A stretch of DNA of 64,000 nt, taken from the NCBI RefSeq assembly GCF_021134715.1, contig NC_060023.1:6324001-6388000 (forward strand), in the 5' to 3' direction. The stretch's first letter is position 1. Every line of letters begins with the position of its first letter. Shown piece by piece: positions 21,897-32,891 of this stretch. The notes below the pieces were generated by a model. The model worked only from the letters and a program-made list of their open reading frames with translations, was not told the DNA's origin and searched no databases. The position numbers were made by a program, and so were the translations under genes. Source of the DNA: Daphnia pulex (Eukaryota; Arthropoda; Branchiopoda; Diplostraca; Daphniidae).

Positions 21897-23583
21897 TCAA
21901 ATAAAAAGACTCATACGATCAATGATGCGTCGAGTTACCAGTACACAGAGGTCCGGATAGTTCTTGGTGAGATCTTCCCATTCTTTCAAATGACAAACTT
22001 CTTTTCCCTGCAAGGTCATGAAAGAGACGACTGTTTGCTGTAGCTCGTCGACCGAGTGAAGATGGGCCCATACCAAGAGATTGATGGCGTTTTCTACTCG
22101 AACACAGGTAAGCAAGAAACGAACGCATTCTTCTTTCAAGTCGTTGATGTCGTACTTATCGGCCGCCACGAACAGAGGCTGAGCTGTAGCTTCTTCAGTC
22201 AGCGCTGTCAAAAGCCGGCCACAGTAGATGTAGTGTAGTAGTTGCTTGAAAATGTCCGGCTGCACGTCATCAATAACAACCTCACCAGTCGCTGCTTCCT
22301 TCATGTCGTGCTCAAACATTGCGGCAAACACGGGACTCCTAGCCACCAGGATATTAACATGACCGCCAACACGTTCGTCGCCTTTGAAAGTGAACTGGAC
22401 ATCGCAGTGATTCTGATGGACATACATATCAGCCAGTTGTTTGAGGACGTTCTTTTCTCCGCCGCTGAAAGTTTCGAACTCGATCAAGAGAAGACAAGTC
22501 AACGGTTTCCATTCGTCAACAGAATAAAGACGTTCAAAATAAGCGAAGCTGCCGTCAAAGTTCGCTGATTCCCAATGATGATCCGAATTGAAAGACTTGT
22601 TCAGAGGGATAATTTTTGTCATGACTCCATTGAGATTGGCCCAAATAGCCGAGGGTAGTTGATGATGAGTTGAATCCTCTTCTGGTTTTCCGTTGATGAG
22701 GTTCACCTCGTCTTTTTCACCTTCGCCGATCGATTCCTCCTCGGCTGATGCGTTTGACGACTTGGTTTCGACTTGTGACAGCGCCAATGAACCCACAATT
22801 TTCGTAGCAGACTTGGTGAAAGATGCCTTTAAGACGTACGATTGCCCATCAATCACGAAATCGACTAAGTATTTAGCCTGCTGATGATGTGCCCCGAAAA
22901 CTTTATCGGCTGTCCCATTCGCACCGTTTCCCTGGGTAGAACTGACTGGGTCCACAGCAGCAACTAAATCAAGATTCAATATCAAAATTGACGCAAAAAC
23001 TACAAATGAATGATTTCAGCTATGCTAATAAAGCCCTACATGAAAAGTTTTGTGGTGACGGTGATCCGAATGTGAATAGTGATGATTTTGCAGCACGAAG
23101 CGTCTGTCTGCCATTTTTTTGGCTCGCTGGAACTTGAAAAGGCACTTTATCTGCTTGCTCCTGGCAAATTGGCCTGCCAAATAAACCAGTCGGACCAATG
23201 TCTATAAACTGACGTGAATCAGTTTCTTGAAAAGAGGTAATTTGCAAATAATGTCGTATACTAACCTGATGAAAGTTTAGGCTGGACAACCGAATCCACT
23301 TGGGTGGAAGAAGGCTTCATCTCATCAGATTTTTTACTTGCACCAATCGAATCGTCATTGGATTTGCATTGCGGCTTTTCCCACTTGATGTGCATGCAGT
23401 AGAGTCCCATTCGAATCCGTTCAACGCAAACCTCTGGTTCTTTCCTTTAGTTATTCAATTGAGTCTTATGAGTTTGCACATTAATGGAACTTGGTTACAT
23501 AAAAAAAAAAAAATCACCTCATTCTCTTCACGACGGATCGTAGGCAAACTACCAACGGATGCTGGCACAGTAAAAAAAGCCAT
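21897..23583 (-). CDS. BTB/POZ-domain protein with MATH-like N-terminal region
   Basis: Five exons deduced from frame and splice signals: 23518-23583, 23338-23431, 23266-23298, 23040-23225 and 21897-22963, giving 481 residues. The C-terminal half is a BTB/POZ domain (CDVQFTFKGDERVGGH, LVARSPVFAAMFEHDMKE, DIFKQLLHYIYCGRL) followed by a BACK-like helical part (LFVAADKYDINDLKEEC). Before it is a beta-rich region with IWANLNG and FETFSGGEKN, comparable to a degenerate MATH domain as in SPOP-like adaptors. Such proteins recruit substrates to CUL3 ubiquitin ligases; that role is inferred from family. An N-terminal VERIRMGLYC/HIKWEK motif is shared with the next gene. The start at 23583 is the best fit to the downstream frame; an upstream in-frame ATG at 23649 also exists. 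Confidence 0.8.
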
Positions 23584-24669
23584 GATGTTTTTAGTTTCCC
23601 GAAATAGGATCAACGAATGTGAACGGGTTTGTACGACGAAATCCTCCAAAATTTGTGAGATTTACACTATCACATGCCACCTGTTGCAACCAGGTGCGAA
23701 GTTACAACTAGAAAAGTGAAACAAACAAAAAAACACTTGAAAACTACGGACATGAACGATAACACCCGAGATAAAACGTTTGAGCATTCAAGATAAAAAC
23801 CGCCTTTTTGACGAGCTTTTAATCACACTTGTAATCACACGGCGTCATTTTGAAGAGCCACTACTATCATACTTATTTTAAATATTAAAATCGTCTAACT
23901 TACACCCAAATGTGAGGGGATTTCCACAATCACTAGCCATCAACCACAATAATTCTTTAGTTCGGCGAGAGTCGGAGAAGAATTTGGCTGCAATTAACTG
24001 CGACAACGCGAGTGGACGACTGAGTTGCTCACATTGAAACGAAACTCTGTGATGTAATCGCAGGGTCTACGTTTCCAAGTAAAGAGGTTTAACAGGAAAG
24101 GAAGGGAATCCAAATCTTCCATTTACCCCGTGGGCATTTTAAGACTGGCGAAAAGATGGATGGGGGAGGGGCTTACGGAAGCTCCGCCTTCTCAAGATGG
24201 AATCGAGTCTGAGCTGATCAGATTTCTGAAATTAAAGAGTTAATTATTACACATGGAAGGTTTAATCATTCAGCCAGTTCAGATCAGAACCAGTTTTCAA
24301 AAAAAATTGTAACTCATTTTTTTTTTTAAAAGATCACCATTTGGCATTTGAGAGGGGAGATTCTTTCAAGATATATATATCTTAAGCTATTAGGGTGACG
24401 TAATGTTCCAACTTCCAAGTAATGTCATATCATCAGAATGGAATGGAATGATAAGACTTAAGAATAATGAGGGGGGTAGTGATTTGTGTTTATTTACTAC
24501 TCAACTCAGAAGAGAAAAAAAGAAAATGAGTGAGATCCCGTGAAATAACCTTTAAAAAGCAGAAATTCAAAAAATCCTATTTGGAATAACAGTGATGGGG
24601 CACATTTTCGTTGTGAGTTAAGGATAAATTTCTTGAGTTATCAAGTGTTATTTGTGATTGACAGAAAAC
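23584..24669. other. Intergenic, no gene seen
   Basis: Contains the upstream region of the preceding minus-strand gene and a short (AT)n tract near 24372. No other gene. Confidence 0.5.
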
Positions 24670-26816
24670 TCACAGGCAATTAATACCCGAACAAATTAGT
24701 TCTTCTTCGTCGTTCCAGGAAATGGACATCCTGTCGGTAATGTGTCGCGTTACCATCACACACAAGTGCGGATAGTTCTTGGTCAGCATCTCCCAATCTT
24801 TCAGGATACAAACTTCCTTAGCGTTCAAAACCGTGAACTTGAGAGCTAGTTGTTTGAGTTCGTCCACGAAGTGAAGGTGCGCCCAGGCCATCAAATTAAT
24901 CACCGTATCCATTCGGACGCAGGTCAATAGAAAACTGACACACTCTTCTTTCAAATCACCAATGTCGTATTTGTCGGCCGCTTCAAACAGCCGCTGGGCA
25001 GTGGTTTCCGTCAGTGGTAATGAAAGCCGGCCCGAGTAAATGTATTGAAGCAACTGCTTGAAAATGTCTGGCTGGATGTCCTGAATGCTGACTTGGCCCG
25101 TCTTCGTCTCCTTCATCTCGTGCTGGAACATTGCGGCAAAGACGGGACTCCTGGCCACCAATATGTGTGAATGGCCGCCAATGTGTTGATCGTCTTCGAA
25201 ATTAAACTGGACGTCGCATTGATTCTGCTGGACGTACAATTCAGTTAGTTGTTTGAGAGCGTTCCTCTCTCCGCCACTGTAAGTGTCAAACTCGATCCAG
25301 AGAAGACAAATCAACGGTTTCCACCTGTTACATTCAGAATTAGGCTGAAGAAGGAAACTGCCGTCAAAATGTTCCGACACCCAGTAGCGGTCCGAAATCC
25401 AAGACTTCTTCAAATGGCAAAATTTGTGTTGCTCTCCGTTCAAGTCGGCCCAAACAGCACGCGGTCTATTCAAATCATCGTTTTCTTTTATGGGACTCGC
25501 AACATGTTTTCCACCTTTTACCATTGTTCGGGGTTTTGATGATGGATGCGACAGTGTTAGCGAGCCAAGAATTTTCTTATTGGACCTGGTGAAGGAGGCT
25601 TTCAAATAGTACTGTTGGCCATCAATCAAGAAATTGACGATATATTCCATGCTTTCGTTTGAAGTCGAAACCGCGTTAATTATCTTCTTAGTACTTGAAA
25701 CGCTTTGTGTCTGTGAATAAATAAGAAGAACTAGCAATAATATGCATTAATTCAGTGAGCGTAACTTCGTAAATACCTGCTGTGCACTCAAGTCGCTCAT
25801 GTTGGCTGGTTGCGTGATTAATGTAGAAGCCGATTTGTTGGTTGTTGGGTGTCTAAAATTGGAACCTGCAGGACTTATTCCCAATAAAGAGGATTGTGTT
25901 GGCTTCTGTGGCTGATCTAATAACTGTACAAATGATTTCGTCTGCACATTACCTGCAAAATGGATGCAAATCGTAATTATTGGCATCAAAATAATACTAG
26001 TAAAGCGCTTACTTGACGCAGATAATCCAGATAAACATTTGTCTGTCATTCGCAGCTTCTCCCACTGGCTGTGAACGCAAATCAATCCCGGTCGTATCCG
26101 TTCAACGCTGGTATTTCCCAAACATACTGGCTTTAGAGGATGTGTCAGCAGATCTTCTGGTACCTCTTCACCGTAACTAAACACTTTGGGATTTCCCAAT
26201 TTCCCCCCTATCTACAGGTGCATTACAAAATCAAGTTAATTAGAACTGAAAAATAATTAGAGAATTATAAACACAAAGTTACCGTACTTCTTTTCCAGAG
26301 ATCAACAGCTCTACATCGTGAAGAGTGATTATTTTGTTGTAAACTTTGTCTGTCGCAGGGAGTTTTGCAATAACCGAGTTGACAGTATATCTCACGACTT
26401 TTACAACGGTAAAAATCTCCAATTTCCCATCCGCAATCAAGTGATTGAGTTGAGCTGAAAGCATCGCAAACGCGTAGGAATATTTCCCATCGGAGAGAAC
26501 AATTTTATAGCGATTATTGTTAGTGGCCTGGAGTAACCCTCTACAGTCCTATTATTTTTAAAATATACACATTTAAAATTAAGCGACAAAACAAAATGTT
26601 TAGCTTGTACAAGAACTTGCAGAACGGGTGTCTCGTTATAAAGTCCATTTTTCTCAACAATGGCCTATAATTATATGTAAAAAAATAAAAGAAAATAAAT
26701 AAAATTTATAATTGAAATAGATTTTTAAAAAGGAATAATAAATACTGGAATATGGCTCCGTTAGTTAACACAGGTTTGCTGCTATTCACTTTCGGTGGCG
26801 ATGGCCACTGATGCAT
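24670..26816 (-). CDS. RPA70N-BTB fusion protein
   Basis: Exons in frame on the minus strand: 26611-26664, 26288-26548, 26013-26211, 25777-25952 and 24670-25710 (576 residues). A candidate first exon at 26746-26816 (MHQWPSPP...LTNGAIFQ) fits the RPA alignment but is one base out of phase with the next exon, so the 5' end is unresolved. The N-terminal part matches the RPA70 N-terminal OB fold: ETPVLQVL, RYKIVLSDGKYSYAFAMLSA, EIFTVVKVVRYTVNSV, KLGNPKVFSYGEE. That last motif is in one uninterrupted exon with the VERIRPGLICVHSQWEK motif shared with the neighbouring BTB gene. The C-terminal half is MATH-like plus BTB (CDVQFNFEDDQHIGGH, LVARSPVFAAMFQHEMKE, DIFKQLLQYIYSGRL) plus BACK-like. RPA70N binds acidic peptides of replication and checkpoint proteins; BTB proteins pair with CUL3. 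The combined function is unknown. Confidence 0.75.
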
Positions 26817-28288
26817 TGTTGATCAAGTAAGAAAGATCTAATAGGCAAACACAAACAATCTGTTGTTATAAATGATAATACAAATTGAGGAAAATTATTT
26901 TATAGATACAAGAAGGAAGAAGATACCGAATGCCTTATACCCTTTTTAATAAATTGTGACAAAATATAACCATCATGTATACAGTACCGGTATCTAATTA
27001 ACCACGTAGAACAAACAGATATAACAGTTGTTGAGAGTTATTCACCGTTCAAGCACTTTGTCTAACGCTTTTCTGTTATTAATAATTTAACCTTTTTACT
27101 GTCACTAAAAAGATTTCTTCATATCTGTCTGTCACTCACACTGCACACCTTTTGTCACCTGACCAACACCGATCGAAACCGAATATTGAAACTTTTTCGT
27201 GTCGATGTCGCATGTCGGTAAAGTACTAAAGTAGTCAAAGGCTCAAAGCCGAAAAACTGGGCGGCTGGCACAAATAAAGAAAATAAAAAAAAAAAAAAAA
27301 AAAAAGACATTCTTTGCTTAGCGCCATTCCAACCCTTCCCCCCTTTTGCCTCTGGTGGTTATTATATACGTATGTTTGCGTTTGGATAAAACAAAAGGGA
27401 GAGGCTAGAACAGCATAAAAACCCATGATGGTGGCTTTGTGCGCTTCCATGGGTATGGAGAGATCTCTCCATACCCCTGCCCTGGCGCTTCCGGGCGCTT
27501 CTGAATTTAATTTCTGAATTCTGATTAAAATCAGAGCCATAGAATGTACGATTCTTATTATTTGTATTGTGTATCGTGCAAATATTTGGTAAAAGCAGAG
27601 GTATGGAGGTATGGAGAAATGGAGAGATTTGAGGTTCAGATCAGATTAACGCGTTTTTCGTTCAGATTTTGCACACTTGGCAGTTTTTAGTCAAAAATAA
27701 AAAAATAAAAACAGTTTAGATCTGGAAAGCTCGGGTTTAATATGAGACTGTACGAGTGCACGACGCTGGACTTTGGATAAGGGATTTATGTGGACGAACA
27801 AATAACATTCTTCTGAAGTTAACTTGAAATCCAGCAAGTTCCTTTAATAACTTTTAGCAGGGGGTATGGAGTATGCATACCATGCCCCTGCTTTTAGCCA
27901 TATGACCAATGACAAACAGCAGAGTTCAAACAGAGGCGGAAATGCCTCCCGTATATTTCACGAATTATCTGTGTGAAATCACTGACATGAAGTAAGAGTT
28001 AGGCGTAGAAAAATATAAAATAATTAAATTTAATAAAGCTCAATTTACAAGCTGACACAGAAAGGTGTGACTTGTGACTTCGAACAAAGTTTGGACGTTA
28101 CAAATTATTCGATTTAAAGGATTGTTTTACCTTTCTAAAGAATTAATTTTCTATTGAATATTATTCGTTAAATAAGTAAGTTAACGAAAAAACAAATTTA
28201 AAAATAATTTTGTCCAATTAATTCTCCGCAAATCTACAATTAACTTCCAGTTCGACAACTGCGGAGCAACATTCCGTCCACGAAGGGC
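26817..28288. other. Intergenic, no gene seen; contains GGTATGGAG palindromes
   Basis: A perfect 26-base palindrome occurs at 27451-27476 (GGGTATGGAGAGA and its complement) and an imperfect one at 27858-27890 (CAGGGGGTATGGAGTATG then CATACCATGCCCCTG). Additional GGTATGGAG copies lie near 27600-27620. A long A run is at 27283-27304. No coding region was recognised. Confidence 0.5.
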
Positions 28289-28296
28289 ATATATAC
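28289..28296 (+). promoter_or_regulatory. TATA box of the lipid-phosphatase-like gene
   Basis: CATATATA lies 56 bases before an ATG in good context (CACCATGA, 28345). This position supports 28345 rather than the later in-frame ATG at 28491 as the true start. Confidence 0.55.
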
Positions 28297-28344
28297 GACC
28301 GCTTGACGAAGCGGATAATCATCAAACTTAAACTCGTTTTCACC

Positions 28345-29471
28345 ATGACGAACTTCGAAAAAGTGAAAAACGCACTTTCAAAAGTCACCAAACTAAAACC
28401 TGATTTTATCATGATGAATGAAAAAGTGAAAAGGCTTTTTCCAAATCGACCAAATTCTTATCATCTAACAAAGAAGTGTTCATATTCCTGATGCTACTTA
28501 TTATTGCATGGACCTTTTTGCTCTGTTTTGTCAAACTACCTCCTGATCTACCAGACATTAAGGGAAAACCAATTAAAGTAACATGCAACGATGACAAAAT
28601 CAACTACCCGATGGCACCCATCAAGAATCCGACAGAGAAAAATGACAATTTTACATTTGAAATAAGTACAATAAGCGGTACTTGCCTCATACTAAGCTTC
28701 GCATATGTAAGAGGAAGGAGATTAGCAAATTCTGATCCACCATGCAATTCCATCATACTGCTTCTCGTTCAACTTCTACTTTGGATTTTATCGTTAATTA
28801 CTGGATCAGTTTTCACCTGGCTGTGGGTAAACAACGGCCCCACTGAAACTCTGGCCCCCAACTTCCTAGCCGCCTGCAAACCCCATGGGCTAGATCTCCT
28901 GTGCAGTCCCGACAGTCATCCTGAAGATTGGAACCCGGTTGTTTGGGTGACTTGCACAACACCTCTTGAAATGTGGATCCCAGCCCTATCCAATGCGCTG
29001 CCCCCTTTAGCTGCAGTACAAGCTTACCTGACGTTTGCAGCGATAATTTATATGATTTACAACTGGAAGTGGGAGGGGCCGCTGACATTTCTTACGCTTT
29101 GCCACTTGCTAGTCTCTATTCTATGCATCGGGTTTATTGTATGCGACGTCATCTCAGATAATGTTGCAAATTTCGACCAAGAATTTGTTTCCGGCTACCT
29201 AAAATGCTTCGCTGTAGCTTGTGTGTGGTTAGCAGTGGATAGTTTTTGGCAGAAAACTAAAAAAGAACCGAAACTTCCACATTACCGGAATGACCCCACA
29301 CCCCAAACTGGACCAATTCCATCTAACCTGACACCTTCGTTGCACGAACCTCCTGCAGCAACAGAATCAACAACGCGAGAAACGGAAAATGTATATCAAA
29401 CCATTTATCCGGATCTGCCGCCGGAATATGAAAATCCCCCCAGTTACGGGTCCTCGGCCACCCGATACTAA
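28345..29471 (+). CDS. Catalytically degenerate lipid phosphate phosphatase-like membrane protein
   Basis: A six-pass membrane protein related to the PLPP/LPP (PAP2) family. Family marks are CNDDKINYP before TM2, the spacing of hydrophobic segments (VFIFLMLLIIAWTFLL; IILLLVQLLLWILSLITG; AYLTFAAIIYMIY; LCHLLVSILCIGFIV; CFAVACVWLAVDSFW) and the NFLAACKP block where active enzymes have RPHFLxVC. All three catalytic motifs are gone: no K-x6-RP, no SGH (ALSNAL stands there), no SR-x5-H (SDNVANFDQ stands there). So it is predicted to be inactive. The cytosolic tail ends YQTIYPDLPPEYENPPSY, with two PPxY motifs and a YPxL motif, known ligands of WW domains and ALIX respectively. The frame is open from before 28476; joining to the ATG at 28345 needs a 71-base intron (28363-28433) or a frameshift. 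With the intron the protein has 351 residues. Confidence 0.75.
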
Positions 29472-29559
29472 ACCTTCGGGACGGGATAGCTACCAATTGA
29501 GATCCATTTGTCATAAAAAAATGTTATTGTCTGGATTAAAATGCATGACGATCGAATTC

Positions 29560-29565
29560 AATAAA
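29560..29565 (+). terminator. Polyadenylation signal of the lipid-phosphatase-like gene
   Basis: AATAAA 89 bases after the stop codon, followed by a second overlapping AATAAA-like copy. Confidence 0.7.
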
Positions 29566-31139
29566 TAAATTTCAAACTGTTCATTTCATTTGTTATTTCG
29601 AAATTATTTTAATTAAACATAGTATCACAAGTTCTATAGCTCTAATTTTACGCTAAAAATCAATAACTGGTCTAATAACTGGTATAAACCCATAAAGAAA
29701 CATGAGCGTAGAAAATTTTTCTACGGCTCTGCTGATCACAGGTTTTCGTAAGAAAAAAAAGTCTTGATCGAGAACGAGGGGTTCACCACTAAAAAATTTT
29801 TCGTACACCCTGCCAAAAGTACGCAAATTTTAAGCCTATCTAAACACGTGTAGTTTACGCAAATTACGCTAAAATTACGCAAAATACGCAAATTTTCGTA
29901 CACCCTAGACCTCAGTGGTGAACCCCTCGATCAAGAAGCCTGCGCGGGTTAAAATACATAAGATTTAAATGATTTCGTGATGTGAAAGGATTTTTTCGAG
30001 CACAAACCCTTAAAGTTAGAATTCAAAATAACAAAATTTCGGTGTCCTGATGCCAGCCGAATTTTTAGCTGAAAAATGCGATAGGCTAATAATTGTGTAT
30101 GTGCTACGGCGGATTTTCTAATTTGTTGAAAAATGCTAAACACGTTTAATAAATCCCCATCAAGCAATTTTATTAATCTTAATTTTCTATTTTCGCACTC
30201 ATTTCCAAGGTAGAGTGACCGACTATACGATTTGGTCTTTCCTGTTGCGTTGGTCGTAGACCATTAAATGTAATTGGAAATTGGTAGAACCAAATTAAGA
30301 GCGGTCCAATAATAATAGAAAATGGCGGTATACTCAAAAAATAATTGCGTAGAGCAAGAAAGGGTACTGCTTGGAACGCATCATATTATATATTAGGCCT
30401 ACTGTACCCACGGGAACGGGAAAAAAGCGAGACTGTCCGAATGTCCGGAATTCGGATTCGGACATCTCTGGAAACGTTAATTAATGATTCCTGCAATTTT
30501 CCACAACTAAGTAATGCCAAATTGCTGAAGCTGTTCATGAAAAATAATGAAAAATGTCGTCTGAGACTGTCACCTGTCAGTGATAATGTCGTCTGTGATG
30601 AATTTTGGCGGTCTAGCTCTTAGGATGATGATTAGTCAGTCAGATGCCGACCTTTTATCCGGTAAAAGATCGCTATTTATTAAGCATTTTTTTCATATTT
30701 TCTTGATGATTTAAATCAGCTTTATCATTTACACCACCGTGTATTGAGCATCGTTTTGAGATCACTTCTCTGCCATTTTATTGAAAATTTTTCAGTTGGT
30801 TTTGTTATTTTTCAGTTAAACGAATATCTCAGAGAATGAGCCTTGTCTTATTCACCATTATTATTGTAATAATTTTGCATTAGTGTTTTCAGATTGCTAC
30901 CCTTGTTTTTTAGTTGTAATCATTAGTTACTTGTTTTGTTTATGTCAATCTGAGGCAAAATGACAATGCCTTCAGAGCTTGAAGGATGTTGTTCCAATTT
31001 GTATGATGATATTTGGCTTTATTCTTTCATTGTTCTTTCTTCTTCAAACAAATTCCAGGTACTTCAATCTTGCCTTTATGATCACAACAAGAATTACCAG
31101 TAATGCACTTCTTCAATCATGGGACACCTTAGCTTCCTG
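29566..31139. other. No gene seen; small inverted repeat at 29763-29935
   Basis: CTTGATCGAGAACGAGGGG at 29763 (followed by TTCACCACT) is mirrored by CAGTGGTGAACCCCTCGATC near 29912. TTTTCGTACACCCT occurs twice in direct orientation just inside the arms. The rest is AT-rich without recognised coding. Confidence 0.5.
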
Positions 31140-31760
31140 CACAGATCAGTCTTCCCCAATAGAATATGTTGATGGTGGCCATTTACCACGTCCTGCGCCA
31201 CTGGAACGCGGATCGACACGTCGACATCATCACGAGTTCTCCGTCTTGGCCGAGGCCAACATCGCCGAAATCGATGGCTCTTCCAAGCGTTTTAGCATCA
31301 GCAACAATTGCGACCAGAGATGTTCCAACAACGACGATGTTAGGCGGACGATACTACGATATAACGATATAACAACGATGTGATTTACGGCGACCTGGGC
31401 ATTTTCATGCGTGACATTCTCCTCACGCGTTTCTTCGAGGACAAGGACGTGACCCGCAAACCGGGAACCATCATTGTCGATGAACTGGATTCGTTGACTC
31501 TAAAGTGCCCTCTACATGTCGCACAACATCCCCGAAAAATCCGTTTGGCCGAATCGAGTGACATTGTCGATAAAATTCGCCAGTTGATTGAGCCGACGAT
31601 TTAAACTTGCGTTCCCAATGGAATGAAGAAATTCACCGAGCGACAAATGTCGACTTGGATAAGGAGCGCCTTCAATTCCCAAATGCGAAGAACTATATGA
31701 CGCGAAAAATCTGAAAATGAAGACTTCTGTTGAGCTTGCGAAGTTCATCATTTCAGAGTT
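31140..31760 (+). pseudogene. Relic of a SecA-like DEAD ATPase gene
   Basis: Across three shifting frames the plus strand reads AIYHVLRHW then RHVDIITSS, VLAEANIAEIDG, NDVIYGDLGIFMRDILLT, KPGTIIVDELDS. This is the order of motor motifs in SecA-type DEAD translocases: Walker A region, VDIIxSS, YG-x3-F-x-RD and the DExD box (here DELD). Some invertebrate genomes carry SecA-domain genes of presumed bacterial origin. Here the Walker A Gly-Lys segment is absent and frameshifts and stops break the sequence, so it is dead. It continues, weakly, to about 31760. Confidence 0.6.
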
Positions 31761-32212
31761 TTCCGCGTCTTCCTAGCTCTACCCGTTCTTTAGTTATTCC
31801 CCTTTAAAGTACCCTACTTTGCATGGTGCACTTTAGAGTTTTCCCAAACTTAGGGATCCATTTTAAACCTTTAATATTTTTAATAATTTTAAACCCGTTA
31901 TAGGAAAAATCTGAAAAAAAATCAGCTTAATGCTACCCATAATGGCTACGGCCAAAAAAAATTTCGTTGCGATCCGACAAAAATTTTCGGATCGCAGAGA
32001 AAAAAGCAAAACTCCATAAGGTGCTCTCGCGCGTTCCCAAACTTCGGGTAGCTACTGTATATAGCGCACTTTACATATCACAGGGATTATATCAAATGTC
32101 CCTGGTTTAGAATCCAATTTGGAAGATATGTTTAAACACATCACAGTATATTTAACGTCTTATCCGTGAAAGAAATCAAGGATCCTGTCTTATATAACAG
32201 TTTTAAGACGGG
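31761..32212. other. No gene seen
   Basis: Contains a small hairpin (GCGATCCGA near 31969 against TCGGATCGC near 31987). No gene. Confidence 0.45.
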
Positions 32213-32290
32213 TTCAGCTGGGGTTCGAAACCATAGCCTCATTGCCTTTTTCCAAAGCGTTGACGCTCAAGTCCACTACACCCCGCATCC
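32213..32290 (-). other. tRNA-like sequence (possible SINE head)
   Basis: On the minus strand a B-box-like GGTTTCGAACCCC follows an A-box-like GGTGTAGTGGACTTGAG at about 45 bases distance. Arms do not fold into a convincing tRNA, so a tRNA-derived SINE or a decayed tRNA gene is more likely. Confidence 0.35.
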
Positions 32291-32344
32291 CATTATATCC
32301 CACCATCCCACATAAGAATATATCTTAATTCATAATACAACGCC

Positions 32345-32525
32345 AGCAGGTAGACAAGTAGGGGAGACCGGGGCTATGTGGGACACGGGGCTATAATGTA
32401 CAAGGCAATTAAAACATGTAAAATTCGTTTAAAAATTGTGAAATAAATACAGAGTATGTTAAATTACGTTTTATTTATCACAAAAACTTTATTTCTTGAA
32501 ATTGTGATTTATTTTTCTTGTTATA
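32345..32525. other. Possible end of a small DNA element
   Basis: The motif GGGGAGACCGGGGCTATG followed by TGGGACACGGGGCTATAATG at 32362 looks like the terminal sequence of a widespread class of arthropod MITEs, but the other end was not found before the next element starts. Confidence 0.25.
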
Positions 32526-32891
32526 TAGAGCTTTTTCCATTTGGTTCGGGTAAGTAGAGCGAAAAGTCGTGCGGCTAGTCGACTAGTGCGCACCATGGCG
32601 GGGGATAGCCGAAACTTGCTGCAGACTTTGCTTGATCCGGTCAATACCCCCCACATAAGGCCATGTACTGTAACCTGTCAGGCTGTCAGCAGCAAAAGTG
32701 AAACCTGTTTTTTTTCTTAAGTGTTTAAAATGGTAACAGCTTTTTGTTTGATATGTTCAACTTATGAAAAAAAAAGAGATCGCCGAAGTTTTTTCAAAGT
32801 GAAATGAGTTCTTTCTCAATTGAATTACTGTTAATGTTGCATTCTGGCACTTTGAAAAAACTTCGGCGATCTCTTTTTTTTTTCATAAGTT
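32526..32891. mobile_element. Palindromic MITE, truncated second copy
   Basis: The left arm and spacer match the element at 16794-17385 with a few substitutions; TATA precedes the GAGC start. The right arm stops after CATAAGTT, so about 200 bases of it are missing. The break coincides with the stop codon of the minus-strand exon that follows. Confidence 0.85.

Noticed and set aside
28476-28490. GTG at 28476 as the start of the PLPP-like protein
   Set aside because: A GTG start is improbable in animals; the TATA box and the ATG in good context at 28345 give a better start through a short intron or frameshift.
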